Below are positions 18,744 to 28,111 of a stretch of 64,000 nucleotides of DNA, piece after piece. Numbering within the stretch: the stretch's first letter is position 1; each line of letters begins with the position of its first letter. This DNA comes from Prochlorococcus sp. AG-442-M23. GTDB taxonomy: Bacteria; Cyanobacteriota; Cyanobacteriia; PCC-6307; Cyanobiaceae. The stretch spans positions 248,001-312,000 of the forward strand of contig QCPW01000001.1 of NCBI GenBank assembly GCA_003209655.1, in the 5' to 3' direction. The notes beneath the pieces were generated by a model. The model was not told where the DNA came from and did not search any database. It was given only the letters and a program-made list of their open reading frames with translations. Made by a program: the position numbers and the translations under genes.

Positions 18744-20057
18744 TTGCTAAAAGAAGATATAATAAATCAATTAGAAATACATCCCAGTAGATTAGATAAA
18801 GAAAAAATCATATCGAAAGCTATGGAAGAGGGCTTAGATGATTTTTTTGAAGGAATTAGAATGGCACTAGATCCCTTAGTAACTTTTGGCGTAAAAATAG
18901 TTCCTGAGAAACAGAATGAAACAAATCAAAGCTTTTCTTGGACAGATTTTCATAAATTAGCCAATATGCTTATTAAAAGAGAGCTTACTGGACATGCTGC
19001 TCGTGATGCGATCCTTACAGCTATGGAATCTTCGAAAAAAGCAGAGTGGAACGGATTTTATAGGCGAGTATTAATTAAAGATCTAAGGTGTGGTGTATCT
19101 GAAAAGACAATAAACAAAATAGCAAAGAAATATCCTAAGTATGCAATCCCTATTTTTTGTTGCCCGTTAGCACATGACAGTGCAAATCATGAAAAAAAAA
19201 TGATAGGTAAAAAGCAAATTGAAATCAAATTAGATGGAGTACGAGTATTAACTATTATTAGAAAAAATAAAGTAGAAATGTTTTCTCGAAATGGAAAACA
19301 ATTCCATAATTTTGGTCATATTATTTCAGAAATAGAAAAAGTGATAAAAGAAAATCCCACACCTTATGATTTAGTCCTAGATGGTGAAGTGATGAGCGCT
19401 AACTTTCAAGATTTAATGAAACAAGTACATAGAAAAGATGGTAAACAAACTAAAGACGCAGTTCTACATCTTTTTGACTTGTGTCCTCTTAAAAACTTCC
19501 AAAAAGGGAGATGGGAAACTCATCAAACAGCAAGAAGCTTATTAGTAAAAGAATGGGTTGCAAAACATTCTATGCAGCTAAAACATATACAAACACTTCA
19601 ATGGGAAAATGTAGATCTAGACACCAATGAAGGGCAGAAAAGATTTGTACAACTGAATAAAGCTGCAGTTGAAGGGGGATATGAAGGAGTTATGATTAAG
19701 GATCCTGATGGTATGTATGAATGTAAAAGAACCCACAGTTGGTTAAAAGCAAAACCTTTCATTGAAGTCACTTTAAAAATTGTTTCCGTTGAGGAAGGAA
19801 CTGGTCGTAACAAAGGAAGGCTTGGAGCAATATTGGTAGAAGGGGAAGATGATGGCTATCAATACAGCCTTAGTTGCGGGAGCGGATTTAGTGATATACA
19901 ACGTGACGAATATTGGATAAAACGTGGTCAACTAATCGGTCAACTTGTAGAAATAAGAGCTGATTCCAAAACTAAATCTAAGGATGCAATGACTTTTAGT
20001 CTAAGGTTTCCAAGATTCAAATGCTTTAGAGGATTTAAAGCTGGTGAAAAAGTATAA
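18744..20057 (+). CDS. ATP-dependent DNA ligase, phage T4-like type
   Basis: The 437-residue protein has all nucleotidyltransferase ligase motifs: KLDG in IEIKLDGVRVLTI with the adenylated Lys at about 162, FSRNGKQF (motif Ia), LDGEVMSANFQ (motif III), GGYEGVMIKDPDG (motif IV), WLKAKPF (motif V), and a C-terminal OB-fold. The N-terminal helical region (ELTGHAARDAILTAM, YRRVLIKDLRCGVSEKTINK) resembles T4 gp30-type ligases more than the LigD or LigB types. The start is TTG at 18744 with no in-frame ATG nearby upstream. Cyanobacteria normally replicate with NAD-dependent LigA, so this is likely an accessory repair ligase, possibly of phage origin. Confidence 0.9.
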   Translation: MLKEDIINQLEIHPSRLDKEKIISKAMEEGLDDFFEGIRMALDPLVTFGVKIVPEKQNETNQSFSWTDFHKLANMLIKRELTGHAARDAILTAMESSKKAEWNGFYRRVLIKDLRCGVSEKTINKIAKKYPKYAIPIFCCPLAHDSANHEKKMIGKKQIEIKLDGVRVLTIIRKNKVEMFSRNGKQFHNFGHIISEIEKVIKENPTPYDLVLDGEVMSANFQDLMKQVHRKDGKQTKDAVLHLFDLCPLKNFQKGRWETHQTARSLLVKEWVAKHSMQLKHIQTLQWENVDLDTNEGQKRFVQLNKAAVEGGYEGVMIKDPDGMYECKRTHSWLKAKPFIEVTLKIVSVEEGTGRNKGRLGAILVEGEDDGYQYSLSCGSGFSDIQRDEYWIKRGQLIGQLVEIRADSKTKSKDAMTFSLRFPRFKCFRGFKAGEKV

Positions 20058-20172
20058 ATAATTAAAAATAACCTAAGAGTAGTCAATGAAAAATGTGGTT
20101 TTTAATAAATAAAAACTTCAGATCTTGACTATAAAATAAGAATAATTATCAAGTATTTCCAAAAAACTTATT

Positions 20173-20322
20173 ATGAAGAAAGCAGTATTCAAATACATTA
20201 AAACACCATGTGGACAGGCAAAATATATCGAACTGGAATCTAACAAAACCTTACTAGGTAAATTAAGACTAATGTGGTTTGTCTTAATTGCATGTATAAG
20301 GGATTGGAATATTAAGGATTAA
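20173..20322 (+). CDS. 49-residue microprotein
   Basis: A complete ATG-to-TAA reading frame fills the gap after the ligase: it starts MKKAVFKYIKTPCGQAKYIE and ends LRLMWFVLIACIRDWNIKD. The C-terminal part contains a hydrophobic stretch (LMWFVLIACI), so it may be membrane-associated; the N-terminal part is basic. Its last 11 bases overlap the 3' end of the convergent VTT-family gene. I do not recognise it. Varied composition and position in an otherwise unexplained spacer support it as real. Confidence 0.55.
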   Translation: MKKAVFKYIKTPCGQAKYIELESNKTLLGKLRLMWFVLIACIRDWNIKD

Positions 20323-20923
20323 ATTCTTCAGATTTATCAAAGTATTCTCTAGAGTATTTAGCTGAGAAATATATAACTAAAAAAGTTGAGACAATGCCAA
20401 TGATAGTCATATATATATTATTTGTAGATTGAACATACTTTAATTCCTGAATGTTTTTAGCCAAACTACCTATTGAGCAATAAAGAAAAGTACCTGGAAT
20501 TATACCAACCATACCAATAGCAAAATCTTTGAATTTAACATTATTCAAGCCATAAAAATAATTAAGAAGACTGAAAGGAAATATCGGAGAAAGTCTCGCT
20601 AAAAGAATTAATTTAAGTCCTCCTTTGTTCACTACTTGCTCCATAACACGAAACTTTGGATAACGGGTAAAAAATTTTTTTAACTTTTTTGCAAAAAAAC
20701 TTTTTGATATAAAAAAAGCGACTGAAGCTCCTATTGAAGCAGAAATAAGCACAATAATTGATCCTAGATATGAGCCATATAAAAAACCTGATAGTAAAGA
20801 TAACAAAGAAGTTGGAAGTATTAATAAAACAATTAAAATATAAATACAAATGAATGCAAAAATGCCAATTCCAGTATTAAAAAAAAAGGACAAATTATAA
20901 ATATTTTCTAGGAATATATTCAT
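20312..20923 (-). CDS. TVP38/TMEM64 (VTT/SNARE-associated) family membrane protein
   Basis: A 203-residue polytopic membrane protein with about five or six hydrophobic helices. Its core matches the VTT domain: LLSGFLYGSYLGSIIVLISA, then ASVAFFISKSFF, LLARLSPIFPFSLLNYFYG and GIIPGTFLYCSIGSLA. In this family the glycine-rich helix and the ARLSP-FPF segment form re-entrant loops; members act as lipid scramblases or transport-related proteins. It starts 3 bases after the valS stop on the same strand, implying co-transcription. Its end overlaps the microprotein by 11 bases. Confidence 0.88.
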   Translation of the reverse strand: MNIFLENIYNLSFFFNTGIGIFAFICIYILIVLLILPTSLLSLLSGFLYGSYLGSIIVLISASIGASVAFFISKSFFAKKLKKFFTRYPKFRVMEQVVNKGGLKLILLARLSPIFPFSLLNYFYGLNNVKFKDFAIGMVGIIPGTFLYCSIGSLAKNIQELKYVQSTNNIYMTIIGIVSTFLVIYFSAKYSREYFDKSEEFNP

Positions 20924-20926
20924 AAC

Positions 20927-23683
20927 TCAACTTAAAAGTTCAAGTTTTTTATTAATTTTTTCCATTTTTACTGTACCCTCTATTAATTTTAATCTACATT
21001 CATCTACGATGTCTTTGGGAGCTTTATCAATAAAATTTGTATTAGATAATCTTTTATTTAAATTTTCTAATTCAGAATTAACCTTCTGTAAATCCTTGGT
21101 TAGCCTTTCTTTTAATAAATCTATATTTACATAATCCTGAAAAGGTAAATAAACTTCTAAATCCCCAATGATCCCAGAAAAAGATTTTGCAAATTCTTTT
21201 TTGTCAACAGAATTAGTTTCATAAATAAATACTTCAGAAGATTTAGTTAATATTTGTATATCGTCAACTAATAGCTTTAAAAAATCAATTAAATCGCTAT
21301 TATTTGAAATCAAATAGACAGGAACTTTATCTGATGGCTTAATGCCCAATTCAGCTCTCAAGTTTCTAATCAATCTTATAATTTCAAAAAGTTGATGAAA
21401 CGATTTATCAAGCTTAACGTCAACAAATTTATTTTCTTGCCTTGGCCATTTTTGAAGAGACAATAATGTTTCTTCGGGTTTTTGCTGCAGTACATGCCAA
21501 AGTTCTTCAGTAATATGTGGCATAAAAGGATGGATCATAACCAAAATATCATTAAGAACTTTTATTAAAACTTTTTCAGATATTTTTCTATTTTTAGTCT
21601 GTTTATTATTAAATCTTTGTTTTGCAAATTCTACATACCAGTCACAAAAGTCATTCCATGAAAATTCATATAGTAATTTTGCAGATTCACCTAATTTATA
21701 TTCCTTCAACAAAGTAGCTACCTTGGTATTCACCTGATTTAATTTTGATAAAATCCACTTATCACATAACTCTAAAGAATTTTGATCAATCTCATTAAAC
21801 GAATAATTATCGTTAGAAGTTTTATTAATTAATACAAATTTGGTTGCATTCCATAATTTATTCGCAAAATTTCTTGAAGCTTCAACAGTTGAAGATGTAT
21901 CTTTTTTCCTATCAAAATCAAGCCGGATATCTTGTCCAGCGCCTGCAACTTCTCGAATTAAAGCAAATCGTAGTGCATCAGATCCATATTTATCAATTAA
22001 TAGTATTGGATCAATGCCATTACCTGAACTTTTACTCATTTTTTTATTTTTTTCATCTCGAACTAGACCATGAATATAAACATCCTTAAAAGGAATATTA
22101 TTCGTAAAAGTATTCCCCATCATTGTCATTCTCGCCACCCAGAAGAAAATAATATCGAAACCAGTAACAAGAACACTATTTGGATACCATTTTTTGAAAT
22201 CCGGATCATTTGTATTTGGCCAACCAAGGGTTGAGAAAGGCCATAAACCACTTGAAAACCATGTATCCAAAACATCTTTATCACGAACCAATTTAATATT
22301 TAATCCAAATTTTTTATTAGCTTCGATTAATGCATCCTCTTCATTTCTTGCAACGATATATGGAGTATTTTGTTCTATTGAGTCTTGAGATTCATCTAAA
22401 ACATACCATGCTGGTATTTGGTGCCCCCACCACAATTGCCGACTGATACACCAATCATTAATATTCTCTAACCAATCCTTATAAACTTTCTCCCAGCGTG
22501 GAGGAATAAAAGATGGTTTTTTTGAATCAATTTCATTAAGACATCCTTGTGATATATAATCCATTTTCAAAAACCATTGTGTTGACAATAAAGGTTCAAT
22601 TGGCACCTTACCTCTATCAGAAAAAGGAACAGTATGTTTGTAATCCTCTATCTTTGTCAAAAGGCCTAAGTTATCCAATTCTTTGATAATTTTCTTTCTA
22701 GCCTCATATCTATCTAAGTTTTCAAAAATACCTGCATTAATATTTAAAGTTCCATCTTTGTTCATTACATTAATCTGTTTTAAATTATGCCTTTTTCCTA
22801 TTGCAAAATCATTTGGATCATGGGCTGGAGTAACCTTCACACAACCAGTACCAAAATCTTTATCAACATGTGAATCAGCGATAATAGGTATTTCTCTATC
22901 AACGAAAGGAACTTTTACTTTGACACCAATAAATTCTTTATATCTATCATCATCAGGATTAACTGCCACAGCAGTATCACCCAAAAGAGTTTCTGGCCTT
23001 GTTGTTGCAACTTCTAAGTACTTATCTAACTGTTCACCACTTTCAGAAATTAAAGGGTATTTAAAATGCCATAAATGACCATTTACTTCTTGCATTTCAA
23101 CTTCAAGATCACTTACGGCAGATTGAGATTCAGGACACCAATTAACCAAATATTCGCCTCTATAAATTAAATTCTTTTTATAGAGAATATTAAAAGCCTC
23201 AATAACTGCTTCATTTAATTTTTGATCAAGAGTAAATCTTTCTCTAGTCCAGTCAACTGAATATCCTATCCTTTTTAATTGAGAAACTATTCTTCCACCA
23301 CTTTGTTCTTTCCAGTTCCATGCTCTTTTAAGAAATTCATCTCTTCCAATATCCTCGCTTGTTTTGCCTTCACTTTTTAATTGTTTTTCGAGAATAGTTT
23401 GAACAGCTATTGAAGCATGATCAGTTCCCGGCAAACACAAAACATTCTTACCTAAAAGTCTTTGAAAACGTACTACAACATCTATCAAAGCCGTATTAAA
23501 TGCATGCCCCATGTGCAAAGATCCAGTTACATTTGGTGGCGGAATAACAACACAAAAAGGCTCTCCATCATCCTCAGGGTTAGGACTAAACGCCTCTAGA
23601 CTTTCCCATTTTTCTTGCCACTTTTTCTCCACTTCAAAAGGTGAATAATTCTCTAAAGATAATTGATCATTCATCTCTGTCAT
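20927..23683 (-). CDS. valS: valyl-tRNA synthetase
   Basis: ValS attaches valine to tRNA-Val. It is a class I synthetase with the HIGH-type motif in NVTGSLHMGHAFN, the editing-domain TTRPETLLGD, the KMSKS motif KKMSKSSGNG and a C-terminal coiled coil (LLKERLTKDLQKVNSELENL) that grips tRNA. Starts are possible at TTG 23689, ATG 23683 and ATG 23674; I chose 23683 because it is the first ATG. Length of about 918 residues is normal. A substrate tRNA, tRNA-Val(TAC), lies 0.5 kb upstream on the same strand. Confidence 0.98.
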   Translation of the reverse strand: MTEMNDQLSLENYSPFEVEKKWQEKWESLEAFSPNPEDDGEPFCVVIPPPNVTGSLHMGHAFNTALIDVVVRFQRLLGKNVLCLPGTDHASIAVQTILEKQLKSEGKTSEDIGRDEFLKRAWNWKEQSGGRIVSQLKRIGYSVDWTRERFTLDQKLNEAVIEAFNILYKKNLIYRGEYLVNWCPESQSAVSDLEVEMQEVNGHLWHFKYPLISESGEQLDKYLEVATTRPETLLGDTAVAVNPDDDRYKEFIGVKVKVPFVDREIPIIADSHVDKDFGTGCVKVTPAHDPNDFAIGKRHNLKQINVMNKDGTLNINAGIFENLDRYEARKKIIKELDNLGLLTKIEDYKHTVPFSDRGKVPIEPLLSTQWFLKMDYISQGCLNEIDSKKPSFIPPRWEKVYKDWLENINDWCISRQLWWGHQIPAWYVLDESQDSIEQNTPYIVARNEEDALIEANKKFGLNIKLVRDKDVLDTWFSSGLWPFSTLGWPNTNDPDFKKWYPNSVLVTGFDIIFFWVARMTMMGNTFTNNIPFKDVYIHGLVRDEKNKKMSKSSGNGIDPILLIDKYGSDALRFALIREVAGAGQDIRLDFDRKKDTSSTVEASRNFANKLWNATKFVLINKTSNDNYSFNEIDQNSLELCDKWILSKLNQVNTKVATLLKEYKLGESAKLLYEFSWNDFCDWYVEFAKQRFNNKQTKNRKISEKVLIKVLNDILVMIHPFMPHITEELWHVLQQKPEETLLSLQKWPRQENKFVDVKLDKSFHQLFEIIRLIRNLRAELGIKPSDKVPVYLISNNSDLIDFLKLLVDDIQILTKSSEVFIYETNSVDKKEFAKSFSGIIGDLEVYLPFQDYVNIDLLKERLTKDLQKVNSELENLNKRLSNTNFIDKAPKDIVDECRLKLIEGTVKMEKINKKLELLS

Positions 23684-23699
23684 GTGCAAATTTTATTTC

Positions 23700-23718
23700 A
23701 ATAAACTTTTTGTTTATT
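23700..23718. terminator. A/T hairpin between the IscA-like gene and valS
   Basis: AATAAAC, loop TTTTT and GTTTATT form a perfect 7-bp stem in the spacer upstream of valS and downstream of the IscA-like gene. Its single G-C pair and the absence of a clear U-tract on the minus strand make termination uncertain. It could be an attenuator, a processing site or chance. Confidence 0.3.
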
Positions 23719-23780
23719 TTATCTTGAGAGCAGCCAATTAATGAAAATAATATTAGTTTGCAAAAAAAGACAAATCCATT

Positions 23781-24122
23781 CTACAAAAGTTTGAAGCCTG
23801 AACCACAGGAACAACGTTTTGCATTTTTTGGTGTTGAAATAAGAAAGCCACCACCGCTCAAATCACCGTAATAATCTAATTTTAAATCTTTCAGTAAATT
23901 AAACTTTTTTACATCCGCGTATAAAGTTACTCCTTCAGTTCTTGAAATAGGGGATCCATTACATGTACCTGGCCTTAATTTAATATGCATCCATCCTTCG
24001 GAACAATTTTTATCCTTTACCAAATCAATCGACATTTCTCCTGGAGAACCTCCAAAAGAAGCTTGCCTTGATAGTTCTGAAGCAGCACTTTGACTGATTG
24101 AAAGATTGACGATCTCAGTCAT
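23781..24122 (-). CDS. HesB/IscA-like iron-sulfur cluster carrier
   Basis: A-type carriers receive and hand over Fe-S clusters to apoproteins. From the ATG at 24122 the protein has 113 residues, starting MTEIVNLSISQSAASELSR, with the C-terminal CxC pair in NAKRCSCGSGF (Cys104 and Cys106) and a third cysteine in PGTCNGSPI (Cys54). The first-cysteine region diverges from typical IscA (extra SEGWMHIKLRPGTC context), so it may be a picocyanobacterial subtype. An in-frame extension upstream to 24167 would overlap the tRNA gene, so I rejected that start. The ATG is 16 bases from the tRNA-Val 3' end. Confidence 0.85.
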   Translation of the reverse strand: MTEIVNLSISQSAASELSRQASFGGSPGEMSIDLVKDKNCSEGWMHIKLRPGTCNGSPISRTEGVTLYADVKKFNLLKDLKLDYYGDLSGGGFLISTPKNAKRCSCGSGFKLL

Positions 24123-24137
24123 TAGAAAAATAATAAA

Positions 24138-24209
<72 letters not shown>

Positions 24210-24307
24210 TTATAATAGATCATTCTAATAGATGAAGTTGAATAATTTATACTAAGTATTTAAATATTTCATGATTGAGGCAAAATTTAATTAATAAAAT
24301 ATATCCT

Positions 24308-25162
24308 ATGTCCTCAAACAATAGATATGAATTGGAAAACAATTCCGAGTTAGAGACTATAAATAGTTTTAAAATCTTAATATCTAATATCAAAGCATTA
24401 AAAGATAAAACTTGGGGCTGCCCATGGCAGAAAATACAGTCACATGTATCGTTGATCCCATTTTTGTATGAAGAAAGTAATGAATTTATAGATGCGATAT
24501 ATGAAAAAAATGCAGATAACATATGTGAGGAGTTAGGAGATCTTTTATTACAAGTAATGCTTCATGCTGAAATCGGTTACGAAGAAAAAGAATTTGCACT
24601 AAATGATGTTATAAAAAATCTAAACAAGAAAATTATTAATAGACACCCATATATTTTTAACAAAAAAGAAAAAGTATCATTAAAAAAATCACAACAGATT
24701 TGGGTAAATATAAAAAATTTAGAAAAAGAAGCACCTCATATGAAATCTTCAATTAGTAGAAATTTAAATTTAAAAATAAAAAATTTACCGCCAACGGTTG
24801 GAACAGATAAAATCACAAATGTTGTGAAAGAACATGGTTTCAAGTGGGAAAGTACTGATGAGATTTTTAAAAAGTTAGAAGAAGAGATTAATGAATTAAA
24901 GGAAGCAATAAAAAGTAAAAATGATTCAGAGATAAAAAATGAGTTTGGGGATATTTACTTTACCCTTCTTAATCTCTCAAACTTTTTAAAGATCAATCCT
25001 GAATCAGCTCTTCAAAAAACTAATATAAAATTTTTAGACAGATTTTCAATCGTCGAAAAGCATGCAGGAGGTAATATTAAAAAACAAACTCCCAAAGACT
25101 TTCAACGGCTTTGGCAAATAGCCAAGCAAAAACTGGCGGGAAAAATTCCTAAGAGCAAATGA
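24308..25162 (+). CDS. mazG: MazG-family nucleoside triphosphate pyrophosphohydrolase
   Basis: MazG hydrolyses (d)NTPs to the monophosphate and pyrophosphate, cleaning aberrant nucleotides and affecting stress signalling. Two helical MazG domains are visible: the N-terminal one has CPWQKIQSHVSLIPFLYEES and EELGDLLLQVMLHAEI, the C-terminal one EEEINELKEAIKSK and NEFGDIYFTLLNLSN, with the metal-binding ExxE/ExxD patterns. I chose ATG 24308 (284 residues) over a TTG 11 codons earlier that has no visible support. The stop overlaps the speE start (ATGA). Confidence 0.95.
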   Translation: MSSNNRYELENNSELETINSFKILISNIKALKDKTWGCPWQKIQSHVSLIPFLYEESNEFIDAIYEKNADNICEELGDLLLQVMLHAEIGYEEKEFALNDVIKNLNKKIINRHPYIFNKKEKVSLKKSQQIWVNIKNLEKEAPHMKSSISRNLNLKIKNLPPTVGTDKITNVVKEHGFKWESTDEIFKKLEEEINELKEAIKSKNDSEIKNEFGDIYFTLLNLSNFLKINPESALQKTNIKFLDRFSIVEKHAGGNIKKQTPKDFQRLWQIAKQKLAGKIPKSK

Positions 25163-26010
25163 CAAATATTACAACATGGATAGATGAATATCATAAAGGC
25201 TCAAGATTCGGCCTAAATGGGAAAATTTTAATTAAAAAAACCTCAAAATATCAAGAAATTATTGTTATTGAAAATGAATATTATGGTAAAGCTTTAATGT
25301 TAGATGGTTGCTGGATGACATCATTAAAAGACGAGAAATATTATCATGAGTGTCTTGTCCATCCTGCATTAAGTACCATTGACGAAAAATCTAATGTACT
25401 AATTATTGGCGGTGGTGACGGTGGTACTGTAAGAGAATGCGTTAAATATTCTCAAATATCAAAAATTGATCTAGTAGAAATTGATGAGGAGGTAATCAAA
25501 ATATCTAAAAAATTTCTAAAAGAAATTGGAGGCGAAGCATGGAATGACAAAAGATTAGAAATATATATTGATGATGGTGTTAAATGGGTAAAAAAAACAA
25601 GAGATAATTTTTACGATGTTATATTTATAGATTGTTCTGATCCGTCAGAATTTTCAAATTTATTATTTTCAGATTCTTTTTATAGAGAATGTAAAAGAAT
25701 ACTTACACCAAGGGGGATATTAGCAACGCAAAGCGAATCTCCTGAATCCTTCAAAAATATTCACATAAATATTTTGAAAACCCTAAAAAATATATTTAAA
25801 GTTTCTGAAACTATGTATTCCTTTGTGCCTATATATCCAAGCGGGATTTGGAGTTGGACAATTGCCTCTTCAGAAGATCTAAATTTATCAAAGCAAAATT
25901 ATGATGAAGTCCTAAAAATAGAAAAAGGATGTGAAATTTGGAACTTAAATTTTCAAAATGCAGCATTCAAAATGATGCCAAATAAAATTGTAAAAGAACT
26001 AAATTCATAA
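25159..26010 (+). CDS. speE: spermidine synthase
   Basis: SpeE transfers an aminopropyl group from decarboxylated S-adenosylmethionine to putrescine. The 283-residue protein has the N-terminal beta-domain followed by a Rossmann-like methyltransferase fold with LMLDGCWMTSLKDEKYYHEC, VLIIGGGDGGTVRECVKY (cofactor loop) and IFIDCSDPSEFSNLLFS (catalytic Asp region). It overlaps mazG by 4 bases and is followed one base later by speB, so the three are probably translated from one mRNA. Confidence 0.96.
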   Translation: MTNITTWIDEYHKGSRFGLNGKILIKKTSKYQEIIVIENEYYGKALMLDGCWMTSLKDEKYYHECLVHPALSTIDEKSNVLIIGGGDGGTVRECVKYSQISKIDLVEIDEEVIKISKKFLKEIGGEAWNDKRLEIYIDDGVKWVKKTRDNFYDVIFIDCSDPSEFSNLLFSDSFYRECKRILTPRGILATQSESPESFKNIHINILKTLKNIFKVSETMYSFVPIYPSGIWSWTIASSEDLNLSKQNYDEVLKIEKGCEIWNLNFQNAAFKMMPNKIVKELNS

Positions 26011-26011
26011 G

Positions 26012-26893
26012 ATGACTAAAAATTTATTTGATAACGAAAATGCAATTTATATGGGAGCAAAAAGAAGTCCTGAGAATTGCTCAATTGGTATATTTGGAGT
26101 TAATTATGACGGAACATGTTCGTTTAAACCAGGAGCAAGATTTGGTCCAGAAGCAATAAGACAAGTCAGTTCTTGTTTAGAAACATATTGTCCAAAAATA
26201 AAAAAAGACTTAGAGGATATTATGTATGTTGATTTTGGATCAATACTAATTGGTAAAAATGACTCAAAGTCCGTTATTGAATCGGTTAAATCAGCAACAA
26301 ATTATTTAATTAGTAAAAGGCTTAGTCCTATTATGCTTGGAGGCGAACACTCTATTACAAGAGGTGCTATTGAAGCATTGGTAAAAAAATATCCAGATTT
26401 GATATTGGTTCAACTTGATGCTCATGCAGATTTAAGAGAAACATATATAGGAAATGAACATAGTCATGCTTGTACTATGAAAAGATGCTTAGAAGTGCTA
26501 CCTGAAAAGAAAATTTTGCAAGTAGGAATTAGAAGTGGGACGAAGGAAGAATTTAAAATTATGCATAACAACAACCAATTAGTTAACTTTTGTCCAGGCG
26601 GAAATGCACATGAGTTAAAACAAGCTCTTCTACCATACGCTAAGTCTCCAATCTATTTAACAATAGATTTAGATTGGTTTGATCCCAGTTTATTAGCAGG
26701 AACGGGTACTCCAGAACCGGGAGGATTTTTTTGGAATGATTTTGAAGAAATACTGAAAACTTTAAAAGACCTTAGAATCGTGGCTTCAGATATTGTGGAA
26801 TTATCTCCAGAAATTGATAAAAGCGGAGTAAGTAGCATAGTTGCAGCCAAAGTACTTAGAAGCTTAATTTTGTCATTAGAAAATATGCAATAA
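26012..26893 (+). CDS. speB: agmatinase/ureohydrolase family protein
   Basis: The 293-residue ureohydrolase carries all metal-ligand motifs of the arginase/agmatinase fold: GGEHSITRG, QLDAHADLRETY and TIDLDWFDPS. Agmatinase makes putrescine from agmatine, which would feed speE next door; this adjacency is the main argument for agmatinase. A Synechocystis relative annotated as agmatinase was shown to be a guanidine hydrolase, so substrate should not be taken for granted. The length fits plain agmatinase. gcvT follows after 50 bases. Confidence 0.88.
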   Translation: MTKNLFDNENAIYMGAKRSPENCSIGIFGVNYDGTCSFKPGARFGPEAIRQVSSCLETYCPKIKKDLEDIMYVDFGSILIGKNDSKSVIESVKSATNYLISKRLSPIMLGGEHSITRGAIEALVKKYPDLILVQLDAHADLRETYIGNEHSHACTMKRCLEVLPEKKILQVGIRSGTKEEFKIMHNNNQLVNFCPGGNAHELKQALLPYAKSPIYLTIDLDWFDPSLLAGTGTPEPGGFFWNDFEEILKTLKDLRIVASDIVELSPEIDKSGVSSIVAAKVLRSLILSLENMQ

Positions 26894-26943
26894 AAAATTT
26901 CTAACCTACAGTGTAAAAATACTAAATAAAAACTAAATATTTC

Positions 26944-28056
26944 ATGGATTTGCTAAAAAGTCCTCTTTATTCAAAATATGTTGAATGCAATGCAAAATTA
27001 GTGGATTTTGCAGGTTGGGAAATGCCCATATCATTTTCAGGATTAATTAAAGAACATGAATCAGTTAGATCTTCAGTAGGATTATTTGATATTTCTCACA
27101 TGGGTGTGATATCTATCAAGGGAATCAATCCAAAGGATTATATTCAAAAACTTTTTCCAACTAATTTATACTCCTTTTCAAAAGGTCAGGGGCTTTATAC
27201 AGTAATGCTCAATGATAAAGGAGGAATAATAGATGACTTAATAATTTATGACCTTGGTATACAAGAAAATGATATATCAGAATTATTATTAATAGTTAAT
27301 GCAAGTAGATATGAAAAAGATTTTCAGTGGATAAAAAATATTTTAAATATGTCTGAAATTTCGATAACAAACTTTAAAAAAGACAAAGTACTTTTAGCAC
27401 TACAGGGAAAAGACTCATTGGATTTATTTGAAGAATGGATTGAATCTTCGATCTCGCATATCCCTAACTTTGGATGCGAATTTAAAACTTTTGAAAATAT
27501 TTCTCCTAAAGAAAAAATCTTCTTTTCAAAGACAGGATATACAGGGGAAAATGGTCTAGAAATACTTTTATCTAAACAATCAGCAATTAATTTATGGGAT
27601 TTCTCAATTTCCAAAAATGTTACACCTTGTGGTTTAGGAGCTAGAGATACTCTTAGACTTGAAGCAGGCATGCATCTTTATGGACAAGACATAAATGAAG
27701 AAACTTCTCCATATGAAGCAGGGTTAGGCTGGCTAGTACATCTAGAAAATAATCACGAATTCTTTGGAAGAAAATTTCTTGAAGAGCAATCAAGATTAGG
27801 CATTCAAAAAAAGTTAGTTGGTCTCTCTATAGAAGGTAAAGCAATAGGAAGAAAAGGTTGCGTAGTACTTAAAGGTGAAGAAAATATTGGAACTATCACT
27901 AGCGGCAGTTGGTCTCCAACTAAACAACAAGCTATAGCTTTTGCATACATCAATACTCCGCATGCCTTAATAAATAATGAAGTTCAAATATTAATAAGAG
28001 GCAAAAAATTCAAAGGGGTTATAACAAAACGAGCGTTTTATAAAAAGAATTATTAA
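26944..28056 (+). CDS. gcvT: aminomethyltransferase (glycine cleavage T protein)
   Basis: GcvT moves the methylene group from aminomethyl-GcvH to tetrahydrofolate, releasing ammonia. The 370-residue protein starts [20 protein letters not shown] and has the folate-binding region [25 protein letters not shown] and the C-terminal barrel ([20 protein letters not shown]). It is separated by some 17 kb from gcvH-gcvP and is on the opposite strand, so the system is split into two transcription units. Confidence 0.97.
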   Translation: MDLLKSPLYSKYVECNAKLVDFAGWEMPISFSGLIKEHESVRSSVGLFDISHMGVISIKGINPKDYIQKLFPTNLYSFSKGQGLYTVMLNDKGGIIDDLIIYDLGIQENDISELLLIVNASRYEKDFQWIKNILNMSEISITNFKKDKVLLALQGKDSLDLFEEWIESSISHIPNFGCEFKTFENISPKEKIFFSKTGYTGENGLEILLSKQSAINLWDFSISKNVTPCGLGARDTLRLEAGMHLYGQDINEETSPYEAGLGWLVHLENNHEFFGRKFLEEQSRLGIQKKLVGLSIEGKAIGRKGCVVLKGEENIGTITSGSWSPTKQQAIAFAYINTPHALINNEVQILIRGKKFKGVITKRAFYKKNY

Positions 28057-28111
28057 CTAAATTTACCCTTAAAGAATTATTATAAGTTATTGATAAATAA
28101 ATCATACTTAG

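Noticed and set aside
21840-23078. Several plus-strand ORFs of 60-131 codons inside valS
   Set aside because: They are shadows of a well-supported gene, with compositions mirroring the antisense frame and no motif of their own.
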